Shown piece by piece: positions 45,798-53,797 of a DNA stretch of 64,000 nucleotides. Each line of letters begins with the position of its first letter. The stretch's first letter is position 1. Made by a program: the position numbers and the translations under genes. The notes beneath the pieces are model-generated. The model searched no databases and had not been told where the DNA came from. It saw only the letters and a program-made list of their open reading frames with translations. The stretch comes from Janthinobacterium rivuli (GTDB lineage: Bacteria > Pseudomonadota > Gammaproteobacteria > Burkholderiales > Burkholderiaceae_D): the NCBI RefSeq assembly GCF_029690045.1, contig NZ_CP121464.1, positions 3,720,001 through 3,784,000 on the forward strand. Reading direction: 5' to 3'.

Positions 45798-48260
45798 ATG
45801 CCCCCTCGCCTGACCGCACCCGCGCACAAACTGCGTCCGTTTCCCCTCGCCGCCGCCATCCAGGCCCTGTTCCTCGCAGGCGCCGCCGTCGGCACCCTGG
45901 CCGTCACGGCACCAGCCGTCCACGCCCAGACGTTAGAGACTACGCAAGCGAAGCGCCAGTACACGGTCCCCGCCGGACCGCTGGAGCGGGCCCTGACCAC
46001 GTTCGCCAGCGCGGCCGGCGTGGAACTGTCGGCCGATGCGGCCCTGTTGCAGGGCAAGCGCAGCGGCGGCCTGGCGGGCAGCTACACGGTGCGCCAGGGT
46101 TTCGAGGAACTGCTGCGCGGCCAGGGCGTGCGCGTGGTGGCGGGCGCCAACGGCGCGTATGCGCTGCGGGCGGAGGCTGCACCGGCAGCCACGCCGGCGC
46201 AAGCCAGCGCCACCCTGCCGGCCATCACCATCAATGCCAGCAGCGAACGCGAAAGGGCCACGGGTCCCGTGCGCGGCTACGTGGCGCGGCGCGCCGGCTC
46301 GGCCACCAAGACGGATACGGCCCTGAATGAAAACCCGCAATCCGTGTCCGTCGTCACGGCCGATGAAATCAGCGACCGCAATGCCGAATCGCTCGATGAA
46401 ACCCTGCGCTACACGGCCGGCGTGACGCCGAACCAGCGCCCGCTGGGCAGCGATGATTCCTCGCTGCTGCGCGGCTTTACCATCGAAACGAACGGCATCC
46501 TGCAAGATGGCTTGCGCAATTCGGGCCGCACCTTTGGCGCCTCGATCGAGCCGTATGGCCTGGAACGCCTGGAAGTGCTGCGCGGCCCAGCCTCCGTGCT
46601 GTACGGGCAGATTCCGCCGGGCGGCATGGTCAACGCCGTCAGCAAGCGTCCCAGCGCGGACGCCGTGCGTGAAGTGGGTGTGGAATATGGCAGCTACCAG
46701 CGCCGCCAGCTGAAAGCCGACGTGGGCGGCACCATCGACGCGCCAGGCGCCTGGACTTACCGGGTCGTCATGCTGGGCCGCGAAGCCCATACGCGGCTGG
46801 ACCGCGACCGCGACAACCGCCTGTACTTCGCTCCCTCGCTGACGTGGCAGGAGGGACCCGCCACGCGTCTGACCCTGCTGGCCCGCTACGAGCAGGACAA
46901 CCAGCAATACGCGTTTCCCAACCAGCTGCTGCAGCCGGATCCGCGCGGCCAGGTCGATCCAAGTGTCAACCTGATGGGCGACGATAACCGCTTCAAGCGC
47001 CGCAACACCATGCTGGGCTACGAGTTCGAGCACACGTTCAACGATACCTGGTCGCTGCGCCAGAACCTGCGCTACACGCGCCTGAAGAACGACCGCACGG
47101 ACATGTTCCCCGGCGGCCTGAATGAGGATGGCACGGTGGAGCGCTATTTCATGCCCGTCGATACGGCGTCGAAAAGCCTGTTTGCCGATACGCAACTGCA
47201 AGCGCGGTTCGCCACGGGCGGCCTGGCGCACCAGGTGCTGCTGGGCGTCGATTACGCGAACATCCGCAACACGGACGACTACCGCCACCAGAAGGGTTTT
47301 ATCGAGCCGATCGACCTGTACCAGCCCGCGTATGGCAAGCAGCCCCTGGTTCCGGCCAAGGCGCCCACGCGCGCCGAAGCCCCGTCGCGCCAGCTGGGCC
47401 TGTATGTGCAGGATCAATTGAAGTGGGACCGCTGGGTCGTCACGGCGGGCCTGCGCCGCGACAAGGCCACGCAGTCGCGCGACGTCACGGACCTCCATAG
47501 CGGCGCCGTCAAACCCGACTTCCACCAATCGCCATCGGCCACCACGGGCCGCGTGGGCGCCGTCTACCTGTTCGATGGCGGCTGGGCGCCGTATGTCAGC
47601 TACGCCACCTCGTTCTCGCCCGAACTGGGCATCACGGCCAACGGCGACGCCTTGAAGCCGTCGCGCGGCAAGCAGTTCGAAGCGGGCGTGCGCTACGAAC
47701 CCGTGGGCCAGCGCGCCAGCTATACGGCGGCCGTGTTCGACCTGGTGCGCGACAACGTCACCACGTCCGACATCGGCAACCCGGGCCGCCTGCAGCAAAC
47801 GGGGAAAGTCGGTTCGCGCGGCGTGGAACTGGAAGCGCGCACGGAGCTCGCCAGCCGTCTGAGCCTGATCGCCCAATACACCTACCTCGATACGGAGGTC
47901 ACAAAGAGCAATAACGGCGACCTGGGCTTGCAGCAGGCGGGCGCACCGCGCCACAGCGCCTCGGCCTGGGCGCGCCAGTCGTTCACGCTGGCCGGCAGCC
48001 TGCCCGCGTATGCGGCGCTGGGCATGCGTTTTCTCGGCGCCATGCGCTCGAACTCCGACGGCGAAAACCTGAATATCCGCAATGGCGGCCTGACGCAGTG
48101 GGATGCGGCGCTGGGCGTGTCGCGCGGGCCATGGCAGTTCGCCCTCAATGTGAACAATGTGCTGAACAAGCAGACCCTGTATGACTGCGGCTACCTGCCC
48201 AACCTGTGCTACCGCAACGCCGAACGCACGGCCAACGTCAGCGCGATGTACAGGTTCTGA
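45798..48260 (+). CDS. TonB-dependent siderophore receptor with STN signalling domain
   Basis: An 820-residue receptor with a signal peptide to about residue 44, an STN domain (residues about 50-125; YTVPAGPLERALTTFASAA), a plug (YTAGVTPNQRPLG, LERLEVLRGPASVLYGQIPP) and a barrel ending in YRF. This is the FpvA/FoxA/FecA transducer layout. The 104 bases before it are A/T-rich and probably contain a FecI-type promoter. Stop overlaps the PepSY gene. The siderophore is unknown and no biosynthesis genes are present, so it may be a xenosiderophore. Confidence 0.9.
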   Translation: MPPRLTAPAHKLRPFPLAAAIQALFLAGAAVGTLAVTAPAVHAQTLETTQAKRQYTVPAGPLERALTTFASAAGVELSADAALLQGKRSGGLAGSYTVRQGFEELLRGQGVRVVAGANGAYALRAEAAPAATPAQASATLPAITINASSERERATGPVRGYVARRAGSATKTDTALNENPQSVSVVTADEISDRNAESLDETLRYTAGVTPNQRPLGSDDSSLLRGFTIETNGILQDGLRNSGRTFGASIEPYGLERLEVLRGPASVLYGQIPPGGMVNAVSKRPSADAVREVGVEYGSYQRRQLKADVGGTIDAPGAWTYRVVMLGREAHTRLDRDRDNRLYFAPSLTWQEGPATRLTLLARYEQDNQQYAFPNQLLQPDPRGQVDPSVNLMGDDNRFKRRNTMLGYEFEHTFNDTWSLRQNLRYTRLKNDRTDMFPGGLNEDGTVERYFMPVDTASKSLFADTQLQARFATGGLAHQVLLGVDYANIRNTDDYRHQKGFIEPIDLYQPAYGKQPLVPAKAPTRAEAPSRQLGLYVQDQLKWDRWVVTAGLRRDKATQSRDVTDLHSGAVKPDFHQSPSATTGRVGAVYLFDGGWAPYVSYATSFSPELGITANGDALKPSRGKQFEAGVRYEPVGQRASYTAAVFDLVRDNVTTSDIGNPGRLQQTGKVGSRGVELEARTELASRLSLIAQYTYLDTEVTKSNNGDLGLQQAGAPRHSASAWARQSFTLAGSLPAYAALGMRFLGAMRSNSDGENLNIRNGGLTQWDAALGVSRGPWQFALNVNNVLNKQTLYDCGYLPNLCYRNAERTANVSAMYRF

Positions 48261-49459
48261 TGCGCCCTGTCTTGGCGGCCATGCACCGCTATGCCGGCCT
48301 GCTGATGGCCGGCTTCCTCATCGTCGCCGGCGTGACGGGCAGCGCGCTCGCGTGGAAGGATGAACTGGAGGCGGCCATGCTGCCCGCCGTCTTCCGCGTG
48401 GCGCCGCCCACGCCGGGCGCGATGCCGCTCGACGCCCTGCTGCTGCGCGAATCCGTCGCCGCGCGCTTTCCCCAAGCGCAGGTGAGCTACGCGCCGCTGT
48501 CGGCGCCACAAGGCCACAGCATGGTGTTTTACCTGCGTCCGGCGGCCGACGCGCCGCTGGCCAGCGACGAGGTGTTCGTCGATCCCTACACGGGCGCGAT
48601 TCTTGGCCAGCGCCGCTGGGGCGCCATCAGCCAGGGCGCCATCAATCTGCTGCCCTTCATCGAGCGCCTGCATTACGCGCTGGCGCTGGGCGACACGGGC
48701 CTGCTGATGTTCGGCCTGATCGCCATCGTCTGGACGCTCGACTGCTTCATCGGCGCCGCCCTGACCTTCCCCGCGCGCCTGAAGAAACGCGCGCCGGGAG
48801 CAAAACCGTGGCTGCTGCGCTGGCGCCCGTCCTGGCTGCTGCGCCGCAATGGCGGCAGCTATAAACTCGTATTCGACCTGCACCGCGCGGGCGGCCTGTG
48901 GCTGTGGGCCATGCTGCTGGTGTTTGCGTGGAGCGGCGTCGCCTTCAATCTGTACGGCGCCTATGCGGCCGTGATGCATCCGCTGTTTGCCCATCAGGGT
49001 GCCGAGGAAATCGTCGCGCGGCACACGCCGTCGCCCGGGCCGCAGCTGGACTGGCCGGCCGCGCGCACGCAGGGCCGCCAATTGATGGACGCGCTGGCGC
49101 GCCAGCACTCTTTCACGATCATCGAGGAAAATGCGCTGGCCTACGAGCGCGCGCTGGGCGTGTACAGCTACAGCGTGCGCAGCAGCCGCGACGTGCGCGC
49201 CCGCAAGGGCCTCACCACCGTCTTTTTCGATGCGGCCAGCGGCCGGCAGCTGGCCGCCTGGCTACCCACGGGCGCGGCCAGCGGCGACACCATCCGCAGC
49301 TGGATCAGCGCCCTGCACATGGCCTCGATGTGGGGCTGGCCTTTCAAACTGTTCATTTGCGCCATGGGCGTGCTGGTGGCGGGCCTGAGCGTGACGGGCG
49401 TGCTGATCTGGCGCCGCAAGCGGCAGGGGCAAGCCAGGGCCAGGGTGCTACGCCATTAG
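48260..49459 (+). CDS. PepSY-domain membrane protein (siderophore reductase-like)
   Basis: A 399-residue protein with four membrane helices and two PepSY segments. ATG 48260 overlaps the receptor stop. The pattern MHRYAGLLMAGFLIVAGVTG, VWTLDCFIGAALTFP and DLHRAGGLWLWAMLLVFAWS belongs to the PepSY-associated TM family often coupled with ferrisiderophore receptors, where relatives reduce iron in the periplasm. Confidence 0.88.
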   Translation: MRPVLAAMHRYAGLLMAGFLIVAGVTGSALAWKDELEAAMLPAVFRVAPPTPGAMPLDALLLRESVAARFPQAQVSYAPLSAPQGHSMVFYLRPAADAPLASDEVFVDPYTGAILGQRRWGAISQGAINLLPFIERLHYALALGDTGLLMFGLIAIVWTLDCFIGAALTFPARLKKRAPGAKPWLLRWRPSWLLRRNGGSYKLVFDLHRAGGLWLWAMLLVFAWSGVAFNLYGAYAAVMHPLFAHQGAEEIVARHTPSPGPQLDWPAARTQGRQLMDALARQHSFTIIEENALAYERALGVYSYSVRSSRDVRARKGLTTVFFDAASGRQLAAWLPTGAASGDTIRSWISALHMASMWGWPFKLFICAMGVLVAGLSVTGVLIWRRKRQGQARARVLRH

Positions 49460-50005
49460 TCAGGGAAAACCGATGAACGCCGCCGGCACGGCCTGCGTCA
49501 GCCACACGCCATTGTCCGATACATAAAACACGTGGCCCTGCGCCTGCATGGCGGCCGCATCCACCGTCAGCACGACGGGCTTGCCATGGCGCGCGCCGAC
49601 GGCCACGGCCGTTTCACGGCTGGACGACAAGTGCACGTGATTGCGCGATCCCGGCAGCAAACCGCCGGCCCGGATCGCCTCGACAAAGCGGCTGGCCGTG
49701 CCGTGGTACAGCGTGGCGGGCGGGGTGGCGGGCGACAAGGCGATATCGACGGCCGCCAGCGAATGCCCCTGGTTGGCGCGGATGCGCAAGCCGTCGGCAC
49801 TGATCGCGTAGCGCGTCTTGCTGTCGCGCGCCACCACCTCATCCAATTGTTCACGGGAAAGGCGGCGGCCATGCTGGGCCGCGCGTGCCAGCAGCTGGCC
49901 GATGTCGGCCCAGCCGTTTGCATCGAGCGCCAGTCCAATTTTCTCGGGGGCGTGGCGCAGGATCAGGGAAAGGAATTTGCTGGTATTTACCAAGTGATCT
50001 GTCAT
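49460..50005 (-). CDS. kptA: RNA 2'-phosphotransferase (KptA/Tpt1)
   Basis: A 181-residue protein. The N-terminal winged helix ([19 protein letters not shown]) and the C-terminal ADP-ribosyltransferase-like domain are both present. Key residues are seen in [20 protein letters not shown] and [20 protein letters not shown]. The enzyme moves a 2'-phosphate from RNA to NAD. Bacteria lack the tRNA splicing route that makes such ends, so its natural substrate is uncertain. Convergent with the PepSY gene. Confidence 0.92.
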   Translation of the reverse strand: MTDHLVNTSKFLSLILRHAPEKIGLALDANGWADIGQLLARAAQHGRRLSREQLDEVVARDSKTRYAISADGLRIRANQGHSLAAVDIALSPATPPATLYHGTASRFVEAIRAGGLLPGSRNHVHLSSSRETAVAVGARHGKPVVLTVDAAAMQAQGHVFYVSDNGVWLTQAVPAAFIGFP

Positions 50006-50022
50006 GCCCCAGTCTACCGTTT

Positions 50023-52101
50023 TCAGAACGCATATGACAAGGTCAGGCGTGCGGAACGCGGTTCGACCGGATGAAAATGCCGGTCATTCACCCCATCAGC
50101 CCCTTCGCCGGGCAGACGCGACGCGTAGTAATAATCGATGTCGCTGGCGCGCTTGTCGAACAGGTTGAACACGTCGAGCGCAATGCGCGTCTTGCGGTTG
50201 AGCTGATACGCCACGCGCGCGTAGGCCAAGGTGGTGGACGCGGAGCGCACGCTTTTGTCCTCGATCAAGGGGCGGGGGCCGAAGTAGCGCAGCTGGAAGG
50301 CGCCCGACCACGGGCCCTGCTCCGTCACCGTCACGCCGAACGAGGCCACCTTGTCGATGGAGCCAGGAATGAAATTGCCGGCGGGGTCGTTTTGCGTATA
50401 GCGCGAGCGCGAAGCGGCCAGGTCCAGGTCGAACAGCAGCCATGGCGCGGCTATGTAATGGTTGTTCCACTCGATGCCGTGGCGGCGGCTGGCGCGGCTC
50501 GGCTCCGTCTCGCCCGCGTCACCGACGAACAGCAATTCCGACGCGATGTCGAGGCGCCACAGGGCCAGCGAACTTTGCAGTCCCGGCAGCCATTCCGTGC
50601 GCGCGCCCAGTTCCATGCCTTTCGTCGGCGCCAAAGGCGTGACGGGCGTGGACGCTTCGCCGTCCGGCAGGCGCGTCTGCGTCGTGCCGCGCGCATCATT
50701 GCTATGAAAACCTTTTCCGTAGTTCACGAAAAATTCCGTCTTGCTCCACGGCCCAAGGATCAATGACAGCTTGGGCGACACGACGTGGTCATTTGCCGCG
50801 CCGCTGTTTCCCTCGATACTGCTGGCCACATTGAAACGGTAGACGTCATAGCGCAAGCCCGCCACGAAGCGCAGCCAGGGCAGCCATTGCACGGTGTTTT
50901 CGCCATACAGGCCGATGCTGGCTTCGCGCACCCTGTCTTCGCGCACCGTGCTCTGCCGTACTCTGTTCACCGTGTTGTACAGCCCCACGGGAGACAGGCG
51001 GTCATAGCGCGCCTGCACGCCCAGCTTGTTGCGCAGGGGAAGACCGAACAGCTGCGTGGTCCAGCTTTCGCTGGCGTTCACGCCCGCCACCGTGCGCCGC
51101 TCGCTTTGCTGGAACTGGTCGCCGGCTACCGGGTCGGCCAGGAAGTAGGTGAAATCGCTATTGAGTTCCAGCTGCGAGCGGATCAGGTAGGCGTCGAGTT
51201 CGAACAAGCGGTTTTCCGTGCGCTTGCGCATAGCGTACGACAAGCTGGTGCGCGAGGTGTCGCCGCCGTCGCTGGGCGCCAGGCTGCCGAAACGGCCGAT
51301 CTGGCCCGATTCCACGGCGCGCAGCGGCACCTGGTCGGTGGCGTTCCAGCTGTTTTTATACGCCATACCCGTCACGCTGAAACCGTCATCTTGCGTGCCC
51401 TGGCTGTAGCGCAGCACGCCGCTGACCTTGCGCACGCGCTCCGGCACGTCCCAGGGACCGTTGTTGCGGTTCACTTCCAGGCCAACCAGCAAGGTGCCAG
51501 ACCCGGCCGCGACCGAATCGGCGACGACGCCGCGCAGATAGCCGTGCTGGCCCACGGACACGCTGGCCTGGCCTTGCGGCAACTTATCGGCCAGGCGGAT
51601 GCGGGCGCTACCCGCCGAGGCGAAATCACCCTCGCCGGCAAAATACGGCCCCTTCTTGTAATCGATGCGCTGCACCAGCTCGGGAATGAGGAAATTGAGG
51701 TCGGAATAGCCTTGGCCGTGCGCATGCGTGCGCATGTTGACGGGCATGCCGTCGACATGGGTGGCGAAATCCGTGCCATGGTCAAGGTTAAAGCCGCGCA
51801 AAAAGTACTGGTTGGCCTTGCCGTCGCCGCTGTGCTGGGTGACGATCAGCCCCGGCACGAATTCCAGCAATTCGCCCGGACGCAAGGCAGGCCGGTTGAC
51901 AATCAATTCAGTAGTGATGACGCCCTGGCTGGCCGCATCCGAGGTGCCGACGGCGTTGTCGTAATGGCCCGCCACTCTTACCGTGCGCGCCTCATCGGCG
52001 ATGGCGACGGCCTCGGCCGGGTCCTGCGCCGCCGCCTGACGCCCCATGCCCAACAATGCCAGTGCACAAGCTGCTACCAGTTTGCGTTTTCTCAATCGCA
52101 T
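50023..52101 (-). CDS. TonB-dependent receptor
   Basis: A 692-residue receptor with a signal peptide ([18 protein letters not shown]), a plug ([39 protein letters not shown]) and a barrel ending LTLSYAF. No STN domain. GGAG precedes the ATG. No substrate-binding or enzyme partner is adjacent, so the ligand is unknown. It begins 111 bases from the divergent TM-receiver gene. Confidence 0.88.
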   Translation of the reverse strand: MRLRKRKLVAACALALLGMGRQAAAQDPAEAVAIADEARTVRVAGHYDNAVGTSDAASQGVITTELIVNRPALRPGELLEFVPGLIVTQHSGDGKANQYFLRGFNLDHGTDFATHVDGMPVNMRTHAHGQGYSDLNFLIPELVQRIDYKKGPYFAGEGDFASAGSARIRLADKLPQGQASVSVGQHGYLRGVVADSVAAGSGTLLVGLEVNRNNGPWDVPERVRKVSGVLRYSQGTQDDGFSVTGMAYKNSWNATDQVPLRAVESGQIGRFGSLAPSDGGDTSRTSLSYAMRKRTENRLFELDAYLIRSQLELNSDFTYFLADPVAGDQFQQSERRTVAGVNASESWTTQLFGLPLRNKLGVQARYDRLSPVGLYNTVNRVRQSTVREDRVREASIGLYGENTVQWLPWLRFVAGLRYDVYRFNVASSIEGNSGAANDHVVSPKLSLILGPWSKTEFFVNYGKGFHSNDARGTTQTRLPDGEASTPVTPLAPTKGMELGARTEWLPGLQSSLALWRLDIASELLFVGDAGETEPSRASRRHGIEWNNHYIAAPWLLFDLDLAASRSRYTQNDPAGNFIPGSIDKVASFGVTVTEQGPWSGAFQLRYFGPRPLIEDKSVRSASTTLAYARVAYQLNRKTRIALDVFNLFDKRASDIDYYYASRLPGEGADGVNDRHFHPVEPRSARLTLSYAF

Positions 52102-52212
52102 CGCGTCTCCAGTTTCTATGATGTCAATATGGGCCCAAGGCTTGGTCTAGCCTACCCGATATATACGTGGATGGCAGCTTGTTTGGATTCAGTATTTTTT
52201 GAAGGAACGACC

Positions 52213-53430
52213 ATGGACCTGGGCGATAGCACCGGCAAGGCAACAAACGCCGCCGCCGTGCGCAAGCGCGATGCGCTGCCATATATCCTGCTGTTCATCC
52301 TGCTGGCGGGTTTGTTGGCAGTGCTGGCAGGCGCCCTGCTGCCGCCCTACTACCACGCCGTACCGGCACTGCTGTGGAGCCTGGGATTTTGCGTCAGCGG
52401 CATGCTGCTGGGCTTTTTGTTCGGCATACCGCGCACCCTGCCATCGGGCACCGTCAACGCAGCCCCGCCCGACGAGCGCACCAATGGCAAGGCCCGCCCC
52501 ACGGACGAGCCGCCGGCCGCCGGGGCCGATGCGGCGGCCGCAAACCCCAGCAATACCCTGTTCCTGGGCACGCCCACGCCCATGGAAATCAATTCAAATC
52601 TGGTGGAAGTGTCGGACTGGCTGACAAAAATCATCGTCGGCGTGGGCTTGATCGAGCTCAAAAGCCTGCCCGGCAGCGCGCGCAGCATGGCCGCCTTCAT
52701 CGCACCGAGCCTGGCCACCGATACGGGCACGGCCATGGCCGTCGTGGGCGGCATCATGCTGTTCTTTTCCGTGCATGGTTTTTTGATCGGCTACCTGCTC
52801 ACGCGCATCTACCTGTCCATCATGATCAAGCGGGCCGACAGCATGGTCAAGAACGAATCCGTGCGCCTGGAGAGCGGCAAGGAAATCGAAGTGACGGAAC
52901 TGAGCCGTTTGCAGCAAAAATCGCTCGACGACATGCAGGAAGCCGTCACGCAGCTGCTGCTGGCGCATCCGCCGGACGGGGACGCGGCCGTCACGGCCCT
53001 GGCCGGCATGCCGGCGGAGAAAAAGCCCGCCAGCCTGGTGCTGTGGCTGGACGACCACCCGCGCAACAATACCTTGCTGGTGGAACAACTGGAACGGGAA
53101 AACATCAAGGTGGACCAGGCCGTATCGACGCGGCAGGCGCTTGCCATGCTGCAACAGAAGCCTTACGCGCTGTTCATCACGGACATGGCACGGGTGGAAA
53201 ACCGCCGCCGCATCAAGGATGCGGGCGTGCGCACGGTGCGCGAAGTGCGCCAGGCGCTGCCCGCGCTACCGATCATCGTGTATTGCAGCAAAGATACGGT
53301 CGCCAGTTACGGCACGGAAGCGGAGGCGGCCGGCGCCCGTTTCATCACCACGTCGGGCACCAGCCTGCTGGCGGCCGTCAACAAGCTATTGCATGAGGAA
53401 CGCCAGGATGGCGATCAATCCACCCGGTAA
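52213..53430 (+). CDS. Three-TM protein with C-terminal receiver-like domain
   Basis: A 405-residue protein; AAGGA lies before the ATG. Helices lie at about residues 18-40, 46-68 and 174-200. Between them NSNLVEVSDWLTKIIVGVGL resembles the YEATS-linked three-TM (YLATT) modules found in bacterial conflict and signalling loci. A coiled coil (about 205-260) leads to a receiver-like fold: DD280-281 in VLWLDDHPRNN, Asp324 in LFITDMARVENRR, Ser in VYCSKD; the usual conserved Lys is absent. It is convergent with the Imm22-like and caspase-fusion genes. Function unknown; a membrane switch is likely. Confidence 0.68.
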   Translation: MDLGDSTGKATNAAAVRKRDALPYILLFILLAGLLAVLAGALLPPYYHAVPALLWSLGFCVSGMLLGFLFGIPRTLPSGTVNAAPPDERTNGKARPTDEPPAAGADAAAANPSNTLFLGTPTPMEINSNLVEVSDWLTKIIVGVGLIELKSLPGSARSMAAFIAPSLATDTGTAMAVVGGIMLFFSVHGFLIGYLLTRIYLSIMIKRADSMVKNESVRLESGKEIEVTELSRLQQKSLDDMQEAVTQLLLAHPPDGDAAVTALAGMPAEKKPASLVLWLDDHPRNNTLLVEQLERENIKVDQAVSTRQALAMLQQKPYALFITDMARVENRRRIKDAGVRTVREVRQALPALPIIVYCSKDTVASYGTEAEAAGARFITTSGTSLLAAVNKLLHEERQDGDQSTR

Positions 53431-53795
53431 TGGTAGCTGCCCACGTAATGCAGCGAACTGCGCTGCGGGTGCGCCAGCTGGTTCGGCGCAAACACGCACA
53501 CGCTCGTGTCAGCCAGCAAGTGCTGCCCATCCGCGTCCGCGCACGCCTGCGCCAGCCAGCTGTCGCCATACGACACGCCATCGAGCAATTGCGCCAGCGG
53601 CACGGCCGAGGCCAGCATCGCGCTTTCAAAGCAGGCTGGCTCATAGCACGTGAGGCCCGTTTCCAGGAAGAATGGCGACGGCACGGCATCGCCATCCTCC
53701 GTGTACGTGGGCGACAGGTAGGCCTGCAGCGCTTCCCAGCTGGGAAAACGCCCGCTGCAGGCAAACACGTGGACGATGGGCAAGCTGCCGGACAC
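53415..53795 (-). CDS. Imm22-like small protein
   Basis: A 126-residue cytoplasmic protein starting at GTG two bases after the caspase-fusion stop, so the two are cotranscribed. The pattern IVHVFACSGRFPSWEALQAY, TYTEDGDAVPSPFF and GLTCYEPACFE resembles Imm22 immunity proteins. As an immunity-like partner to an exported caspase fusion its role is unclear. Its end overlaps the end of the TM-receiver gene by 16 bases. The family call is tentative. Confidence 0.5.
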   Translation of the reverse strand: MSGSLPIVHVFACSGRFPSWEALQAYLSPTYTEDGDAVPSPFFLETGLTCYEPACFESAMLASAVPLAQLLDGVSYGDSWLAQACADADGQHLLADTSVCVFAPNQLAHPQRSSLHYVGSYHYRVD

Positions 53796-53797
53796 GC

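Noticed and set aside
45933..47954. 673-codon minus-strand frame opposite the siderophore receptor
   Set aside because: Shadow of the receptor gene; no recognisable fold.
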